Assembly: GCA_044338255.1 (NCBI GenBank)
Contig: JBIILZ010000041.1
Span: forward strand, 1 to 30,150
Origin: CAIUVD01 sp044338255
GTDB taxonomy: Bacteria; Planctomycetota; UBA11346
Direction: 5' to 3'
Length of the DNA: 30,150 nucleotides
Of the stretch, positions 1 through 7,898 are shown piece after piece (within the stretch, counting starts at the first letter, position 1; each line of letters opens with the position of its first letter). The position numbers and the translations under genes were made by a program. Under the pieces are notes generated by a model that saw nothing but the letters and a program-made list of their open reading frames with translations, searched no databases and was not told the origin of the DNA.

Positions 1-133
1 TCTGGTCTCTGGTCTCTGGTCTCTGGTCTCTGGTCTCTGGTCTCTGGTCTCTGGTCTCTGGTCTCTGGTCTCTGGTCTCTGGTCTCTGGTCTCTGGTCTC
101 TGGTCTCTGGTCTCTGGTCGCTGGTCGCTGGTC
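1..133. repeat. Heptamer tandem array (TCTGGTC)
   Basis: Seventeen perfect copies of TCTGGTC (1-119) are followed by two copies of GCTGGTC (120-133). The array begins at the first base, so it probably continues to the left of the window. The reverse complement of the unit, GACCAGA, is the same family as the arrays at 28010-28191 and 28272-28327. The array lies just beyond the terminator of the secretin operon. It encodes nothing I would accept as a protein. Confidence 0.98.
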
Positions 134-161
134 AACAGCGCGGTACAGCAAGCCGGAAAAT

Positions 162-193
162 GACAAAGCCACGGCCTAGGCCGTGGCTTTGTC
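162..193 (-). terminator. Perfect palindrome ending the secretin operon
   Basis: The 32 bases 162-193 equal their own reverse complement, centred on CCTAGG. They start about 20 bases beyond the stop codon of the last secretin gene. As RNA they would form a long GC-rich hairpin. On the minus strand the hairpin is followed by a short T-containing run (ATTTTCC), and on the plus strand by CGTTTTGG. It can therefore serve as an intrinsic terminator for the minus-strand operon and perhaps in both directions, although neither T-run is long. Confidence 0.75.
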
Positions 194-213
194 GTTTTGG
201 CAGGAGCCGCTGA

Positions 214-2748
214 TCAGAGGTTCTTTTCGATCTCTTCGAAGATCACCACGTCGGCCTGGACCACGATCATGCTCTTGAGCAGGGTTTCCTGGCTGCCGTT
301 CTTCGAGAACAGACGGCCGAGGAAGGGGATATGGCTCAAGAACGGAATGCCGGCGTGCTCGCGTCTCGATTCGCCGTTGGTCATGCCGGCGATCACCAGG
401 CTGCCGCCGTCGGGAATGGTGACCGAGGTGCGCGTCGATTGATAGCGCAGTTCGGGAATCATCAACGGTGCCGAGCCGGCAAAACCGCCACCGATCGCCG
501 GCTTGACGTTGGGATCGATAGGTCCGCCCGGGAAGGAGCCGTTGGTTGCGGCATTGATCGCACCGCCGAAGCGCCGCCACTGTTTGACCTGGGCGTTGGT
601 CGGGCGCAGGGTCATGGTGATGTACTTCTTGTCGGCCGAAGCGATGGCCACGACATCGAGCACGGTGCCATATGAGAGCACGGTCACGATCGGATCGTAT
701 TGTCCCTGGACCACGTCGTAGTCGGCGACGTAGCCTTGCTGATTCATGTTCACCAGATGCGCCTGCTGGCCATTGAACATGGTCAGGTCGGGTTCGTAGA
801 TGACGTTGCCCTTACGTTCCTTCTCAACGGCAGTGAGCACCGCGCTAGCGTAGAGATTGTTACCCAATGACCAGGCTTGGCTGCCGAATTGCAGGCCTTC
901 TCCGCTGTTGGGAGCCTTCAACGAGGTATCCGAGGTGTAGCCCAGGAGGTTGTTATTGACCGTCGCGGCGGTGTTGGTGTTGGTCGAGTCGTTGCCATAG
1001 AATACGCCCGGCAAAGCCGTGCCTGATCCAGGGATCGGAGTGATTGGCGCGATGCCCGAGCCGGGGGGCGTCGCCGGTCCGGTGAAGTTGTTCCAGTCTA
1101 CACCGATCTGTTCGAGAGCCGAATTCTCGATGGTCAGGAACTTGCACTTCACATGGATCTGCGTGCCCTTCTGGTTACGCAGCGAACGCAGCAGCTCATC
1201 GGTCAGTTGATGGACTTCCGAGGTCTGCGTCACCACCATCGAGCCGTTGTATTCACCGATATCGATGCCGGTGGTGGTCCAGGTCGCTGGCGCCACGACC
1301 TTCTTGATGATGTCGATGAATTCGCTGGTCTCCTGTTTGTCACCGGTTTCGATCGGAGGCAACATCGTTGCACCCTTGCCGCCCGGTTCGGGAATGTCGA
1401 GCTCAGGGCCAGGGAAGCTCTGCATGGCATGCGTCAGATCGCGCACGTCATAGATCTTCATGTAGACGTCGCCGCGCAGACCTTCGGCATTGGAGATGTA
1501 GATCGCCTCGTCGCGCAGGGTGTAGTTCAGTGCCGTCAACTTCATGATGAAGTCGAGTACGTACTTCAGCTTCATGCGCTCGACTTTGAGCGTGATCGGC
1601 GGCGGGTTGGCGGCGAGCACCTTGGGATCGAGAACGATGTTGGCGTTGGAGACCTTCTGCAGGAACGACACCACCTCGCCGAGATCCTTATCCTCGAAGT
1701 CGAGGGTGTTCTCCTGCTCGAGCTGATTGTTGAGATCCTTGCGCCAGGCCTGGTCCTCGCCCTGGTTGCCACGCACGGGAGCGCTGCGACGGGCGTCGAT
1801 TTCCGGCCAGTCACTGGAGTAGGTGATGATTTCCATCTGCGGCAGCATCGCCGAGCGGATCTGCTCGGTGAGCAGCTTGTGCTCTTCATCCCAGCGATCA
1901 GCCGTCACCTGACGCAGATAGGCATGGCGTTCGCGCTGGCATTTGGCCAGCAGCGAGGCGGCACGATCCTCGGCACGGTTGATTTTCAGGACCTGGTCGC
2001 AGAGCAGGATGGCTTCGTCGAAATCGCGACGATCACGGGCACGCTGCGCACGCTTGAGCATGGCGTCGATGCGGTCGCGCTCGATCTGCAGGCTGAGATC
2101 GCGCAACTGCTGCTGTTGATCAAGGGCGTTCTGGCTGCGTTTGGTAGCGGCCTCACGTTCCTGTTTTTCCCGGCGGACGCGGTTCTCTTTGAGCAGCGTT
2201 TCGACGCGACGCATTTCCGGTTCGCGTGCCGGATCGGCAAAAGGCAGAGTCTCCAGGCGTACCGAGGCTTGTTGGAAGAGGCGTTCGGCTTCGGTGTAAT
2301 CGCCGGCTTCCATGGCCTTGACGCCATCATCAAGGCGGGCGACCGCTTCTGTCTTCAGCTCCTGCTGACGGACACTGAGCTCGTCGGTCATGCGATCGAC
2401 GGCAGTCGAGCGGCTGTCGCGGCTCAGACCGGCGATGGCCTCGACGTTTTTCAAGGCCTTGCGGTAGGTCTCATTGGTCGGCGCATAGTCGACCGCCCGC
2501 CGCAGATCGGCGAGCGCATCGTCGAGACGGGCCTCGTCGCGGGCTTTCATGCCGGCGACATAGGACGACTCGGCCAAGGCCTGGCGACGCCCGTCTGCGG
2601 GGCTGAGCTCCGGCGCTGGCGTCGGCGCTGGTGCCGGCTGATCGGCGGCAGCCAGCGGCATTCCGCACAGCGCGAGCATGGTCAGCGTTAGGGCACCATT
2701 CGTGTGGGAAAAGGTGCGTGAAAAAACGCTCTGGCGCGGGGTGGTCAC
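214..2748 (-). CDS. Secretin, third of three tandem copies
   Basis: Outer-membrane secretin (type II/III secretion or type IV pilus channel family), 844 aa. It has an N-terminal signal sequence (hydrophobic ~19-35, likely cut after AAA). A TPR-like segment (~56-105) precedes a charged, coiled-coil-prone region with further TPR-like helices (~120-300). An N0/STN-type domain (~347-420, from TLDFEDKDLGEVVSFL), an N1-like ring domain (~428-525) and the secretin core (~530-835) follow. The core holds EQIGVDW and the C-terminal signature GIPFLSHIPFLGRLF. The start is GTG, overlapping the stop of the upstream secretin as GTGA (2745-2748), so translation is probably coupled. It is the last gene before the palindromic terminator. 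The family is certain; the secreted cargo or pilus is not. Confidence 0.93.
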   Translation of the reverse strand: MTTPRQSVFSRTFSHTNGALTLTMLALCGMPLAAADQPAPAPTPAPELSPADGRRQALAESSYVAGMKARDEARLDDALADLRRAVDYAPTNETYRKALKNVEAIAGLSRDSRSTAVDRMTDELSVRQQELKTEAVARLDDGVKAMEAGDYTEAERLFQQASVRLETLPFADPAREPEMRRVETLLKENRVRREKQEREAATKRSQNALDQQQQLRDLSLQIERDRIDAMLKRAQRARDRRDFDEAILLCDQVLKINRAEDRAASLLAKCQRERHAYLRQVTADRWDEEHKLLTEQIRSAMLPQMEIITYSSDWPEIDARRSAPVRGNQGEDQAWRKDLNNQLEQENTLDFEDKDLGEVVSFLQKVSNANIVLDPKVLAANPPPITLKVERMKLKYVLDFIMKLTALNYTLRDEAIYISNAEGLRGDVYMKIYDVRDLTHAMQSFPGPELDIPEPGGKGATMLPPIETGDKQETSEFIDIIKKVVAPATWTTTGIDIGEYNGSMVVTQTSEVHQLTDELLRSLRNQKGTQIHVKCKFLTIENSALEQIGVDWNNFTGPATPPGSGIAPITPIPGSGTALPGVFYGNDSTNTNTAATVNNNLLGYTSDTSLKAPNSGEGLQFGSQAWSLGNNLYASAVLTAVEKERKGNVIYEPDLTMFNGQQAHLVNMNQQGYVADYDVVQGQYDPIVTVLSYGTVLDVVAIASADKKYITMTLRPTNAQVKQWRRFGGAINAATNGSFPGGPIDPNVKPAIGGGFAGSAPLMIPELRYQSTRTSVTIPDGGSLVIAGMTNGESRREHAGIPFLSHIPFLGRLFSKNGSQETLLKSMIVVQADVVIFEEIEKNL

Positions 2749-5246
2749 AGCTTCGCCTCCTGTTCGTCGTATGAAATGATCGTGATGGTGGCCATCAGGT
2801 AGAGCTTTTGATGATCGCTATACCGGCCGCGGTGGCCGAAGAGCCGGCCGAGATAAGGAATATTTCCAAGAAACGGTATCTTTGAAGAGGTACTCTCTTC
2901 GGCCACGTTGCCGAAGCCGCCAATCAACACCGAGCCACGATCCGGGATCGTCAGGGTGGTGGCGGCTTCGCGCACAGTCAGGTTCGGCAATTCGATCGGA
3001 TAGGTCACGGCGGCGGTGACCGTAAAAGCATTCATATTGCCGACGATGGGTGCGTTCGGATTGACGGCCGGAGCACCCGTAATTACGCGCGGAGAGGTGA
3101 TGAATTCGGTGAAAAAGCGAGCCGATGAGGTTGCCGGCTGAAAATCGAGAGTGACGTATTTATGATCCGCGGAGACGAAAGGTTTGACGTCGAGGCTGGT
3201 GCCCGTGGTCAAGACCGCGACGATCGGATCGAGATTGGAGGAAACGACTTCGTAATCGCTGATATACGCCGACTGATCACCGACAAAGACATGGGAACGC
3301 ACGCCATTGAGGGTGGTCACTGACGGCGAGCTGAGCACGCGCCCACGGACGTTGTTCTCGGCTGCGGTCAAGACCGCCGAGAGCTGCAGCGGCCCGATTA
3401 GACCGAAGCTCAGTTTCATGCCCTGAGCGCTGACCCCGCTACCACTTTGGTGCGAAGTTGGGGGTAGGGGGGTGACAGCCGTGCCAATAAAGGTCGAATT
3501 GTTGTTCTGCTGGGCGAGACCGGCGGCGGGCTGGATGAAGGCCAGTTGCGATCCGTTGATGGTCCAATCGACGCCGATTTCCTCGGCGAAGGTATCATCG
3601 AGCGCTAGCCACCGGGCGTCGACGCGTACGAGCAGATTCTGGGCCTGCTCCTGACTGCCGATGAATTCCCGCAAGATGCGATGGGTCTCGGGCGGAGCGG
3701 TGATGTACAGCGTATTGCCGCGGATGGTGATGGCATTTTCGGGAACTGCCCACACCGATGGGGTGACACTGGTCTTGAGCAGGTCGACCACTTCTTCAGG
3801 CGTGGGCGGCTTGGTCTGGGCGGTGTCGTCCTTGGCGAAGAGCGCCGTTCCACCCGCAGCGTCACCGGCGCCCAGTGTCAACTTCCTACCTGGCTGATCG
3901 AAGCCGTGATGCACCAGATTGGCGACATCATACAAGGCCAAGGTCGTCGCTTCGAGTGGTGGCGTACCGATCCACACCCCGCCATTGACCAGCGTCCAGC
4001 GCGTCTCCATCAACTGGCAGAGCCAGGTCAGGGCATGCTCGACCGTGAGATTCGGCGCATGCAGCGTGATTGGGCGATCGGCACCAGCGGCTATGGCCGG
4101 ATCGATCACCAGATTGATCCGGCTTTCGTTGGCCAGGGCGCGGAGGACGTCGAGGGCGTTGCCGCCGTCGACGTCGATCGAGGTCCGCCGCCGCAGGCTA
4201 TCACGCAACACGCTACGCCATTCAGGCTCGGCATTCTTATCACTGCCCTGGCGGTCGAGCTGGGTGGCGAGGGGATGGCGCCCAACCCACGCATCGGGAT
4301 AGACGGGCCAGCCATCGAGGCCACTGGGAATCAGGCTGCGGCTGATGCGTTCACGCAGTTCCTGTTGGCTGTCGAGCGCGGCCTGTTCGGTATCGAGCTT
4401 GCGCTGGGCATGCACCGCAGCCAGCAAATCGCCATAGAGCGCACTGACTTCGGGATTTTCGCTTTCCTCATCAAGCAGTTTACGGCACTCGGCCAGGGCT
4501 TGCTCGTACAGGGCTTTGCGTTGCAGGCCGCGAATACGCAGCAGGCGTGCATCGCGGGTGGCGGCATTGGCGGCAAGGCCGTCGGCGACTTGCTCGCGAG
4601 CCTCGGCCAAGGCGTGGGCGCGCGCGGCAGCAGTCAGTCGAGCGCCGTTCTCGATGCTTTCACGGCGATAACGGGCGATCGTGCCCTCAACCTTGGCGAG
4701 CTCGTCCGCGACGCGCTCGTCGGCATCCAATTCCCGGGCGATCAGATTGCGGCGTACGACTTCCAGGAGTTCGCTGGCATCATTCAGGCGCCCGGCGCGG
4801 GCCATGGCATCGGCACGGATCTCTCCTTGGCGGATCTCAGCCAGGGCCCAGTCCGCCAACACCGGATTGGGGGTGATGCTGCTCTGGCGCCGGGCGCTGC
4901 CGCTAAGCAGATCGAGATCGGCAAGGGCCTTGATGATCCGCGCGTCTTGCGGAGCGCTGAGCTGAGCATGTTCGAGGAGCTCACGGGCCTCGGCAAGCCG
5001 TCCATCGGCAAGAGCCGCCTGAGCCGAAATCAGGGCGGCATCGGTCGATGGCGCGGATGCATTTGGTGGTAGCGCATCGGCCGCGGTCAGCGGGGCCGTT
5101 CCGCAGCTCAGCAGCAGCAGCGCCAGGGCCCCGAGAACGCGCGGGCGGCGGGCACGGCGGGATGGGCGGGCCGCGTCACGGGCAAAGCCCGCGGCGTGCA
5201 TTGATCCGCTTGGATCACCATCAGGACGTCGCCGCCGTGCAATCAC
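2745..5246 (-). CDS. Secretin, second of three tandem copies
   Basis: Secretin-family outer-membrane channel, 833 aa from a GTG that overlaps the preceding stop as GTGA (5243-5246). An in-frame ATG at 5201 would shorten it by 15 residues and keep the signal sequence; neither start has a clear Shine-Dalgarno site. The arginine-rich N terminus precedes a hydrophobic stretch (~37-55) with LLLLSC, a possible lipobox, although cleavage after LTAA is an alternative. A TPR-like/helical region (~68-300) is followed by an N0-like domain (~355-428), an N1-like domain (~435-530) and the secretin core (~535-820) with EEIGVDW and KIPFLGNIPYLGRLFG. It is clearly paralogous to both neighbours but more divergent in the N0 region. 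It probably forms a channel or a mixed ring with them. Confidence 0.92.
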   Translation of the reverse strand: MIARRRRPDGDPSGSMHAAGFARDAARPSRRARRPRVLGALALLLLSCGTAPLTAADALPPNASAPSTDAALISAQAALADGRLAEARELLEHAQLSAPQDARIIKALADLDLLSGSARRQSSITPNPVLADWALAEIRQGEIRADAMARAGRLNDASELLEVVRRNLIARELDADERVADELAKVEGTIARYRRESIENGARLTAAARAHALAEAREQVADGLAANAATRDARLLRIRGLQRKALYEQALAECRKLLDEESENPEVSALYGDLLAAVHAQRKLDTEQAALDSQQELRERISRSLIPSGLDGWPVYPDAWVGRHPLATQLDRQGSDKNAEPEWRSVLRDSLRRRTSIDVDGGNALDVLRALANESRINLVIDPAIAAGADRPITLHAPNLTVEHALTWLCQLMETRWTLVNGGVWIGTPPLEATTLALYDVANLVHHGFDQPGRKLTLGAGDAAGGTALFAKDDTAQTKPPTPEEVVDLLKTSVTPSVWAVPENAITIRGNTLYITAPPETHRILREFIGSQEQAQNLLVRVDARWLALDDTFAEEIGVDWTINGSQLAFIQPAAGLAQQNNNSTFIGTAVTPLPPTSHQSGSGVSAQGMKLSFGLIGPLQLSAVLTAAENNVRGRVLSSPSVTTLNGVRSHVFVGDQSAYISDYEVVSSNLDPIVAVLTTGTSLDVKPFVSADHKYVTLDFQPATSSARFFTEFITSPRVITGAPAVNPNAPIVGNMNAFTVTAAVTYPIELPNLTVREAATTLTIPDRGSVLIGGFGNVAEESTSSKIPFLGNIPYLGRLFGHRGRYSDHQKLYLMATITIISYDEQEAKL

Positions 5247-7735
5247 TGCAACGCGTCTTTTTCGTTGAGGTCGATGATCTCGGCGTGCAGTAGGTAGAAC
5301 AGCTGACGATCTTCGTCATAGGTGCCATTGCGGCTGAACAGACGACCCAGGAACGGAATATGGCTGAGGAAAGGGATGCCAACCTGGGTCCGTTCACGCA
5401 GGCTGTGCTGGAAGCCGCCGATCAGCAGGCTGGCCTTGTCCGGCAGCATGACCGTGCTGCGCAGGGTCTTCACGCTCACGTTGGGCAGTTCGAGCGGATA
5501 GTTGACGGCCGGCGTGACCACGCCGCCAATGCCGGAGCCGCCGCCGCCGCCGACGGTGATGACGCGGGGTGCCTGGATGATTTCGGTGAACACGCCCTGC
5601 AGGCCGACCGAGCTTGGACGGACCTCGAGGGTGATGTACTTGCGATCGGAACTGACCACCGGCCGGATGTCGATGATGTTGCCGAAGGTCAGCACGTCGA
5701 CCTTGGGGTCGAGATTGGAGCTGACGACTTCGTAGTCCGAAATGTAGGCGAACTGATCCATGAACGAGGCATTCGCCCGCTGTCCGTTAAAACAGGTCAG
5801 ACTGGGGTGTTGAAGAATCTGTGCGGTGCTCTCGCTCTCAGCGGCCGAGAGGATCATGCTGACCTGATCGGTACCGATGAAATTGAACGGGCTGTGGGTC
5901 AGGTTGGCAACTAGGCCACGTGGGCTGTTCGGATTGGTGAACTGGCCATACCCGGAGGTGGTCTGATTGTTGGGCAGGGCCGTAGCGGCGTTGCCGGCGG
6001 CACTGGTACCGACGGTACTGGTGAAGGTCGAATTGTCGTTCTGGCGTTGGTAGCCAGCCGCCGAATTGCCGCTGACGAGGTTGCCGCGAGCCCAATCGAC
6101 ACCGATTTCCTCGAAGAAATTCTTCCGCACATCAAGCAGGCGGATGTCCATCGTCACTTGGAGTGACTGCTGATTGCGCAGGCTGGTCAGCAGCTGTTCG
6201 ATCTGGGCGTGGATTTCCGGAACCTGGCTGATGAAGAGGGTCGAGCCGGCACGCTGTTCGATGCCATTGCCCTTGGCCTCATCCCATTGATCGGGCGCGA
6301 CGTTCTTCTTGATGAATTCGACGAGTTCGTCGGGATTCGGCGGCGTGACGACGGTGTCATCCTTGGTGAACAGGTCGGCGGCGCCACCGCTACCGGTACT
6401 CGACGAATAGGCCATTTCACGGCCCGGCATATCACCCGGAGTCTGGATGAGGTCGGTGACGTCATACATGCGCAGGGCAACCGAGCCGACGATGGCCTCA
6501 TTGCTGATGTAGATGGCCTGGTTTTGCAGAGCCATCTTCAGCGAGGTCAGTTCGAGGATCCACTTCAGGGCATCGCCGAAACGCATCTCCTTGACATTGA
6601 GGGTCACCGCGCCGCCACCGGCCTGGGCGGCCTGGACGCTCGGGGCGACGATGATGTTGGCCCCGGTCACCTGGCGCAGAAAGGCCACGACTTCTTCGAA
6701 GGGCTTATCCTGGAAATCGAAAGTGATGCGCTGTTCGAGCCGGTCATGGAGGGCGGCAACCCAGGGTTCGTCCTTGCTGACGGTGAGCTCGCGCGGCTTG
6801 CGCTGCGAGCGACGACGCCAGTCCTCGGGGTAGACCAGGAGTTCACTCTGCGGGATCAGGGAGCGATGGATCGACTCGCTGACGCGGGCGATGCGCTCGA
6901 GGTGCGCGTCTTCGTACTTGTCATCGAACTGCTCGTGGCCCTGGCGGCGGGAGTCGAGATAGAGCGTGCGGGCATCTTCGCGCCGGCGATCGAGTTCGTA
7001 GGCATTCCAGGCATCGACTTCGGCGCGCTTGAAATCATTGCGCTTGTAGGCGTCCTTCGCCCGGCTCAGCAATTCATCGACCTTGGCCTTGAGCGCCTGC
7101 TCTTGGAGGTCGGTCTGGCCACGGGCGCGTTCTTGGGCGTCCTCGCGTGACTTGGCGGCGGTATCGATCTCTTGCTTCCGGGACAAGGCCCGCGCTTCGA
7201 CGCGCTTGCCGCTGATCTGGGCGGGCAGATCGCCCCAGGGGAACGGATAGGGGAACGAGCGGATGGCGACTTCCGCGCGATCATAATCGAACTCGGCACC
7301 GGCATAATTGCCGGCGGCGCGCTTCTTGTCGCCATCGGCGATCAGCGACCCGATGCGCACGACGGTTTCCTGGGTCCGCACGTCCTGCATGGTGCGTGCC
7401 CAGTTGGTGGCCATCTGCACGCGATTGTCGCGTTGGCTAAGCACCGCCAGGATATCTTCGCGCAGCGACTGGGCCTGGGCATTGGCCGGATCGAGGCGTA
7501 CGGCCTCGTCGATCTGTTCCTTGGCCTCGACGAAGTTCGCCTTGCGGTACAAGGCGGTGGCTTGCGCCAGAGCGGCCTGGGCACGCAAGGCCGTGCTTTC
7601 GAGCGGCTCCGTGGTGGAGCTGGGTGGGACGTCCGTCTTCTCCGCTTCGGCGGTATGAACCGCTGGAATGACCACCCATTGCATGGCAAAAGCCAGCATC
7701 ATGGGGGTAAGCGGAAGGCGGCTATGACTGCGCAT
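5243..7735 (-). CDS. Secretin, first of three tandem copies
   Basis: Secretin-family outer-membrane channel, 830 aa. I chose the ATG at 7735 because CAGGAG lies five bases upstream; the open frame extends to a TTG at 7783 with no such site. A signal sequence (~8-29, ending VHTA) precedes TPR-like repeats (~50-95 and 205-250). Next come an N0/STN domain (~337-412, FQDKPFEEVVAFLRQVTG), an N1-like domain (~420-520) and the core (~525-815) with EEIGVDW and VGIPFLSHIPFLGRLF. It is separated from the upstream 589-aa gene by 163 bases containing a hairpin, unlike the overlapping starts elsewhere in this operon. By order it corresponds to Akkermansia Amuc_1098, the single secretin of the related pilus locus. 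Confidence 0.94.
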   Translation of the reverse strand: MRSHSRLPLTPMMLAFAMQWVVIPAVHTAEAEKTDVPPSSTTEPLESTALRAQAALAQATALYRKANFVEAKEQIDEAVRLDPANAQAQSLREDILAVLSQRDNRVQMATNWARTMQDVRTQETVVRIGSLIADGDKKRAAGNYAGAEFDYDRAEVAIRSFPYPFPWGDLPAQISGKRVEARALSRKQEIDTAAKSREDAQERARGQTDLQEQALKAKVDELLSRAKDAYKRNDFKRAEVDAWNAYELDRRREDARTLYLDSRRQGHEQFDDKYEDAHLERIARVSESIHRSLIPQSELLVYPEDWRRRSQRKPRELTVSKDEPWVAALHDRLEQRITFDFQDKPFEEVVAFLRQVTGANIIVAPSVQAAQAGGGAVTLNVKEMRFGDALKWILELTSLKMALQNQAIYISNEAIVGSVALRMYDVTDLIQTPGDMPGREMAYSSSTGSGGAADLFTKDDTVVTPPNPDELVEFIKKNVAPDQWDEAKGNGIEQRAGSTLFISQVPEIHAQIEQLLTSLRNQQSLQVTMDIRLLDVRKNFFEEIGVDWARGNLVSGNSAAGYQRQNDNSTFTSTVGTSAAGNAATALPNNQTTSGYGQFTNPNSPRGLVANLTHSPFNFIGTDQVSMILSAAESESTAQILQHPSLTCFNGQRANASFMDQFAYISDYEVVSSNLDPKVDVLTFGNIIDIRPVVSSDRKYITLEVRPSSVGLQGVFTEIIQAPRVITVGGGGGSGIGGVVTPAVNYPLELPNVSVKTLRSTVMLPDKASLLIGGFQHSLRERTQVGIPFLSHIPFLGRLFSRNGTYDEDRQLFYLLHAEIIDLNEKDALQ

Positions 7736-7830
7736 GACGACTCCTGAACGAGTGCTGGCGAGGGGTGGGGGTAACTGCCTCAAGCCAGAGACGGGCGGAT
7801 CCTTACGACCGACCCAGACAAGGAAATGAA

Positions 7831-7870
7831 GGGCGGCGGTGGACCCGAGGTGGTGTCACTCACGCCGCCC
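7831..7870 (-). promoter_or_regulatory. Hairpin between the machine genes and the secretins
   Basis: The arms GGGCGGCG (7831-7838) and CGCCGCCC (7863-7870) form an 8-bp GC stem with a 24-base loop. In minus-strand RNA it is followed by TTCATTTCCTTG, which is weakly U-rich. It lies in the only sizeable gap of the PilM-to-secretin operon. It could be an attenuator or an mRNA processing/stability element setting the ratio of inner-membrane proteins to secretins. It is not a textbook terminator. Confidence 0.4.
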
Positions 7871-7898
7871 GGTGACGGTTGACCCGCCAACGATGAAT

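Noticed and set aside
1153..2691. 512-codon open frame on the plus strand
   Set aside because: It is antisense to the third secretin, which has full family motifs. Long antisense frames are expected in GC-rich DNA, and this one has no recognisable domain.
3681..5072. 463-codon open frame on the plus strand
   Set aside because: Antisense to the second secretin; composition follows the opposite strand's codons and no motif or start site supports it.
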